This document shows positions 61,703-64,000 of a DNA stretch of 64,000 nucleotides, in pieces. Each line of letters starts with the position of its first letter. The first letter of the stretch is position 1. The position numbers were made by a program, and so were the translations under genes. The stretch is from Streptomyces griseomycini (lineage in GTDB: Bacteria > Actinomycetota > Actinomycetes > Streptomycetales > Streptomycetaceae): assembly GCF_014203535.1 (NCBI RefSeq), contig NZ_JACHJI010000019.1:41590-105589 (forward strand), in the 5' to 3' direction. Below the pieces are notes generated by a model that ran no database searches, was not told where the DNA came from, and saw nothing but the letters and a program-made list of their open reading frames with translations.

Positions 61703-62365
61703 ATGCGACGATCACGAACCCTCGCCGCCCTCGGCCTCGCTCTCGCCCTCGCACCCGCCGCCCCGGCCGCCGCCCACCACGGCTGGGAACATTACGACAC
61801 CACCGCCCCCTCCTACGCCTCCGGCACCGTCACCGACGTGACCTGGGGCAACCCGCACCCGGAGGTGACCCTGCGCGTCGAGCGCACCGATGTGCCGGCC
61901 GAGTGGGCGGACCGGGAACTGCCCGCGGAGCTGGAGGAGATCGGCGGGCGTGACGTGCTGGAGGCCACCCGGGCGTACTCCGGTGGCAGCGAGCGGCTGA
62001 CCCTCTTCCTCGCACCGATCGAACGGCTGGCGGCCTGGGGGCTTGAGGGCCGTGTGGAGGTGGGGGAACGGCTGGAGGTCGTCGGCTACCTCGACCGCGA
62101 CCACGCCGACGAACTGCGCCCCGAGCTGATCGTCCGCGGTGACGGGCAGACCGTGCGACAGCGTTCCGTGCCCCTGCCGGTCCCGCCGGAACCCACGCCC
62201 GCCGAGGGAGGCGGGGATGCGGCGGACACCCCCGGCCCCGCCACGGTGGCCGCCGAGCCGGACGACTCCTCCGCCCCCACCGTCTGGCTGCTGACCGGCG
62301 GCGGCTTCCTGATCCTGCTGGTCGCGGGCGCCTTCCACGTCGTACGCCGCGCCAACCGGACCTGA
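61703..62365 (+). CDS. DUF6152-like exported protein with C-terminal anchor
   Basis: A 220-residue protein: signal peptide (LAALGLALALAPAAPAAA), then HHGWEHYDTTAPSYASGTVT, DVTWGNPHPEVTLRV matching the DUF6152 pattern (HHxW, GxVxxxxWxNPH), a Pro-rich linker, and a terminal membrane helix (VWLLTGGGFLILLVAGAFHV) with basic end. An extracytoplasmic role, possibly metal or redox related because of the His pair, is inferred. It precedes a membrane protein gene by 3 bases. Confidence 0.75.
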   Translation: MRRSRTLAALGLALALAPAAPAAAHHGWEHYDTTAPSYASGTVTDVTWGNPHPEVTLRVERTDVPAEWADRELPAELEEIGGRDVLEATRAYSGGSERLTLFLAPIERLAAWGLEGRVEVGERLEVVGYLDRDHADELRPELIVRGDGQTVRQRSVPLPVPPEPTPAEGGGDAADTPGPATVAAEPDDSSAPTVWLLTGGGFLILLVAGAFHVVRRANRT

Positions 62366-62368
62366 GCC

Positions 62369-62851
62369 GTGGACGATTTCTTCTCCTGGCTGGAGCGGTC
62401 CGCCCTGGGCGAGGCCGTCCGCACCACACCGCTCGTCTACTCCTCGTTGGAGAGCTTCCACATCCTCGGCATCGCGCTCCTGGTCGGCCCGGCCGTCGCC
62501 TTCGATCTCCGGCTGCTCGGCGTCGGCCGCCACCTGCTGCCCGTCACCGCCGCCGCCCGCCATCTGCTGCCGCTGGCCCGCCTCGGCCTCGCGCTCGCGG
62601 TCGCCAGCGGCTCGGTCCTGTTCGTCTCGGGTGCCGTCGCGGTGGGCGACAGTGGTGCGGCGCCCTGGAAGCTCGGCCTGCTGCTGGTCGCCGCCGTGAA
62701 CGTGGCGGTCTTCCACGGCGGCACCTACCGCACCGTGGCCCGCTGGGACACCGGCGCCCCACCGCCCGTCGCGGCGAAGGCCGCGGCCACCGTCTCGATC
62801 CTGGTCTGGACGGCGGTGATCGCGGCCGGCCGCCTGCTCGCCTACACCTGA
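62369..62851 (+). CDS. DUF6644-like integral membrane protein
   Basis: A 160-residue four-helix membrane protein: SSLESFHILGIALLVGPAVA, LARLGLALAVASGSVLFVSG, LGLLLVAAVNVAVFHGGTYR, VSILVWTAVIAAGRLLAY. SLESFHxLG and FHGG histidines are typical of the family and may bind haem or metal. GTG at 62369 follows the stop of the preceding gene by 3 bases, so the two form an operon. Confidence 0.75.
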   Translation: MDDFFSWLERSALGEAVRTTPLVYSSLESFHILGIALLVGPAVAFDLRLLGVGRHLLPVTAAARHLLPLARLGLALAVASGSVLFVSGAVAVGDSGAAPWKLGLLLVAAVNVAVFHGGTYRTVARWDTGAPPPVAAKAAATVSILVWTAVIAAGRLLAYT

Positions 62852-62886
62852 CGGGCGGACCGGGCCCCGGTGCCGGACGCCGTGCG

Positions 62887-63090
62887 TCAGTTCACGCCCA
62901 CCGCCCTCCAGGCCGCCCCCACCGCCCGGTGCTCCGCGCTGTCCGCGCCGTACAGGTCGCGGGCGGCGTTCAGGGTGGCCGTGCGGGCGTCGGCGTAGGT
63001 GGTGGAGGACGTCATGCAGACCGTCAGCGCCCGGTACCAGATCGCGCCGAGCCTGGCCCGGTCGATGCCACTCCACCGGCACCACCCGGA
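62887..63090 (-). pseudogene. M4 family metallopeptidase, C-terminal remnant
   Basis: The minus strand ends GAIWYRALTVCMTSSTTYAD, ARTATLNAARDLYGADSAEH, RAVGAAWRAVGVN-stop, the C-terminal helical domain of thermolysin-like (M4) proteases. The HExxH region is not present upstream; the frame decays before 63090. Confidence 0.7.
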
Positions 63091-63293
63091 TCCCGGCGCA
63101 CGCCTACGACCACGGCCGACAGGTCGACATCTCCGGCGACGGCGCCTGCTGCCGTGCGTGGCGAACACGCACTCGCCGACCGCCCCGGACGGCTCGACGA
63201 GCAACCCGCCGCCGCTGGACGAGGGGCCGAAGGACCGATGACCGCGCCCGTCCTGGTCATCGCCGCTTCCGGCGACACCGTTCTGACGGATCG

Positions 63294-63686
63294 TCAATCG
63301 ACGCGCACTTCGGTGTTCTGGCAGGCGTGCAGCAGCCAGGTCCCGTCTGCCTGCTTGGTCATGACGTAGAGCGGGGCACCCTCCGTGTCGCCCTCTGCCG
63401 AGTGGTAGACCTGCCTGACCTTGACGGCCGCCACGTCGGGCCGCAGGAACTGCGTGTGCACTGCCTCGTAGGTGACCTCGCCGTCCCAACTCGCGTCGGG
63501 CAGGACGGCGCGGGTGAACTCGGCGATCGCCTCGAAGCCGATGAGGACCTTGCCGTGAGCAGTCGTCCAGAGGGCGTCGGGGTGGAAGAGCGCGAGGAAC
63601 CCCTCGACGTCCTTGGCGCGCTGAGCACGCTCGACGGCAGCCACGACCTGCTCGATGGCCTTGATGTCTGCGGTTTCGGTGTCCAT
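63294..63686 (-). CDS. SgcJ/EcaC family (SnoaL-like) protein
   Basis: A 130-residue protein of the SnoaL/NTF2-like fold, SgcJ/EcaC type: KAIEQVVAAVERAQRAKDVE, GFLALFHPDALWTTAHGKVL, FTRAVLPDASWDGEVTYEAV and a closing DGTWLLHACQNTEVR. The family is associated with small-molecule or oxidative steps, but most members are uncharacterised. ATG at 63686 lies about 8 bases downstream of a -10 box, so translation is probably leaderless; the promoter contains a SoxR-type box. Confidence 0.85.
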   Translation of the reverse strand: MDTETADIKAIEQVVAAVERAQRAKDVEGFLALFHPDALWTTAHGKVLIGFEAIAEFTRAVLPDASWDGEVTYEAVHTQFLRPDVAAVKVRQVYHSAEGDTEGAPLYVMTKQADGTWLLHACQNTEVRVD

Positions 63687-63693
63687 GCAGCTC

Positions 63694-63724
63694 ACTCTGG
63701 TACCTCAAGTCCCCTTGAGGTCAA
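63694..63724 (-). promoter_or_regulatory. SoxR-type promoter of the SgcJ/EcaC gene
   Basis: CCTCAAG-4-CTTGAGG (63703-63720) matches the known SoxR box. On the minus strand TTGACC (63724-63719) and CAGAGT (63699-63694) flank it with a 19-bp spacer, as in MerR-family activated promoters. No soxR gene lies in the window. Confidence 0.7.
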
Positions 63725-63884
63725 GGGCCGCAGTCGTCGAGGTCGCCCGGACGAGTCCTGCTCTCCGATCCTGATCGAGCACACGGAGGAATCTCCGTGA
63801 CCAGGCACGGTGCCGTCACGGGGCCCCAGGTGGATCCGGCACTCCCGCTGCTCGTGGTGCGGTCGACGATCCGGGCACACCGGT

Positions 63885-63903
63885 CCTCTACCAGGAGTAG
63901 AGG
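63885..63903. promoter_or_regulatory. Inverted repeat before the probable antitoxin gene
   Basis: CCTCTAC-5-GTAGAGG, 19 bases upstream of the ATG at 63923. TACAGT at 63911-63916 would be the -10 box. Position fits an autoregulatory operator of a toxin-antitoxin operon. Confidence 0.5.
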
Positions 63904-63922
63904 AGGGCGGTACAGTACGGGT

Positions 63923-64000
63923 ATGGCAGCAGATGAGACGAGCATCAAGGTGAGCGTGGCGGCGCGGGACCGGCTGTCCGTGCTGGCGGCCGAGCACGGC
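63923..64000 (+). CDS. Probable antitoxin / ribbon-helix-helix-like protein, N-terminus only
   Basis: The window ends 26 codons into this gene: MAADETSIKVSVAARDRLSV then LAAEHG. The short basic strand followed by a helix is typical of MazE/CopG-like antitoxins of actinomycetes, where a toxin gene follows. A -10-like TACAGT seven bases before the ATG suggests a leaderless start. Identity cannot be settled without the rest. Confidence 0.5.
   Translation, partial: MAADETSIKVSVAARDRLSVLAAEHG

Noticed and set aside
1..64000. CRISPR arrays, rRNA, tRNA
   Set aside because: No evenly spaced short repeats, rRNA-like sequence or TpsiC-type tRNA arms were found on reading both strands.
1..64000. Secondary-metabolite gene cluster
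   Set aside because: SDR, MFS, FabV, SnoaL-like and methyltransferase genes are present, but there is no PKS, NRPS, terpene or RiPP core gene and they are not clustered.

Overview
The window is very GC-rich, with strong third-position GC, frequent GTG and TTG starts, GTGA stop/start overlaps and many long open frames on both strands of real genes. The gene families (SigE-type and ECF41 sigma factors, HxlR/MarR/TetR/WYL regulators, ACR3-type ars genes, DUF2243 with a CtaG-like protein, M4 protease and Tn3 debris) fit a Streptomyces or a close relative. Gene content looks like a chromosome arm or large plasmid: regulator/enzyme pairs, resistance genes and a dense layer of decayed mobile DNA. 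No rRNA, tRNA, CRISPR array or replication origin was recognised.

Layout. 0-3.3 kb: Tn3-type transposase end, an ECF sigma factor with its membrane partner, and a complete serine resolvase. 3.3-7.1 kb: aldo/keto reductase/TetR and quinone reductase/HxlR divergent pairs. 7.3-12.6 kb: a degenerate tyrosine-recombinase-like gene, a 17-bp inverted repeat, an ABC ATPase-LuxR chimera, a C45-type hydrolase, and a coupled DUF2243/CtaG-like pair. 12.9-16.8 kb: HxlR/MFS pair whose MFS 3' end is cut by an IS630-type element (element A) that carries an aminoglycoside-phosphotransferase-like gene. 17-28 kb: hydrolase, GNAT, TetR/SDR, ECF41 sigma/AhpD-like, MBL/MarR, MarR-GNAT fusion, hypothetical protein and a tyrosine recombinase.

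28.8-37.2 kb is an arsenic resistance island: frameshifted trxB (arsT) and arsC on the minus strand; arsR1-acr3-arsO overlapping on the plus strand; arsR2; two further flavoproteins; and an MFS transporter coupled to the last. Matching ArsR-type boxes precede arsR2 and lie between the two flavoprotein genes. 37.2-43.1 kb is a mosaic of Tn3 resolvase and transposase fragments around a beta-propeller-like protein, a MerR-methyltransferase fusion and a FabV enoyl reductase.

43-53 kb holds an S1-like/zinc protein, a coupled ABC ATPase/permease pair, DUF899, MFS with TetR, a DUF1963-like protein, and a serine hydrolase with a divergent TetR. 54-58 kb holds an IS481/IS5 chimera, a secreted alpha/beta hydrolase and a second IS630-type element (element B) with a ruined transposase but an intact DinB/maleylpyruvate-isomerase-like passenger. 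58-64 kb: VOC/WYL pair, a second IS630-family wreck, LysR divergent from two membrane/secreted proteins, an M4 protease remnant, a SnoaL-like gene behind a SoxR-type box, and the start of a probable antitoxin.

The most unusual feature is the pair of IS630-type elements A and B. Both have related terminal inverted repeats and the order transposase then unrelated passenger gene on one strand, which suggests a cargo-carrying IS630 lineage.
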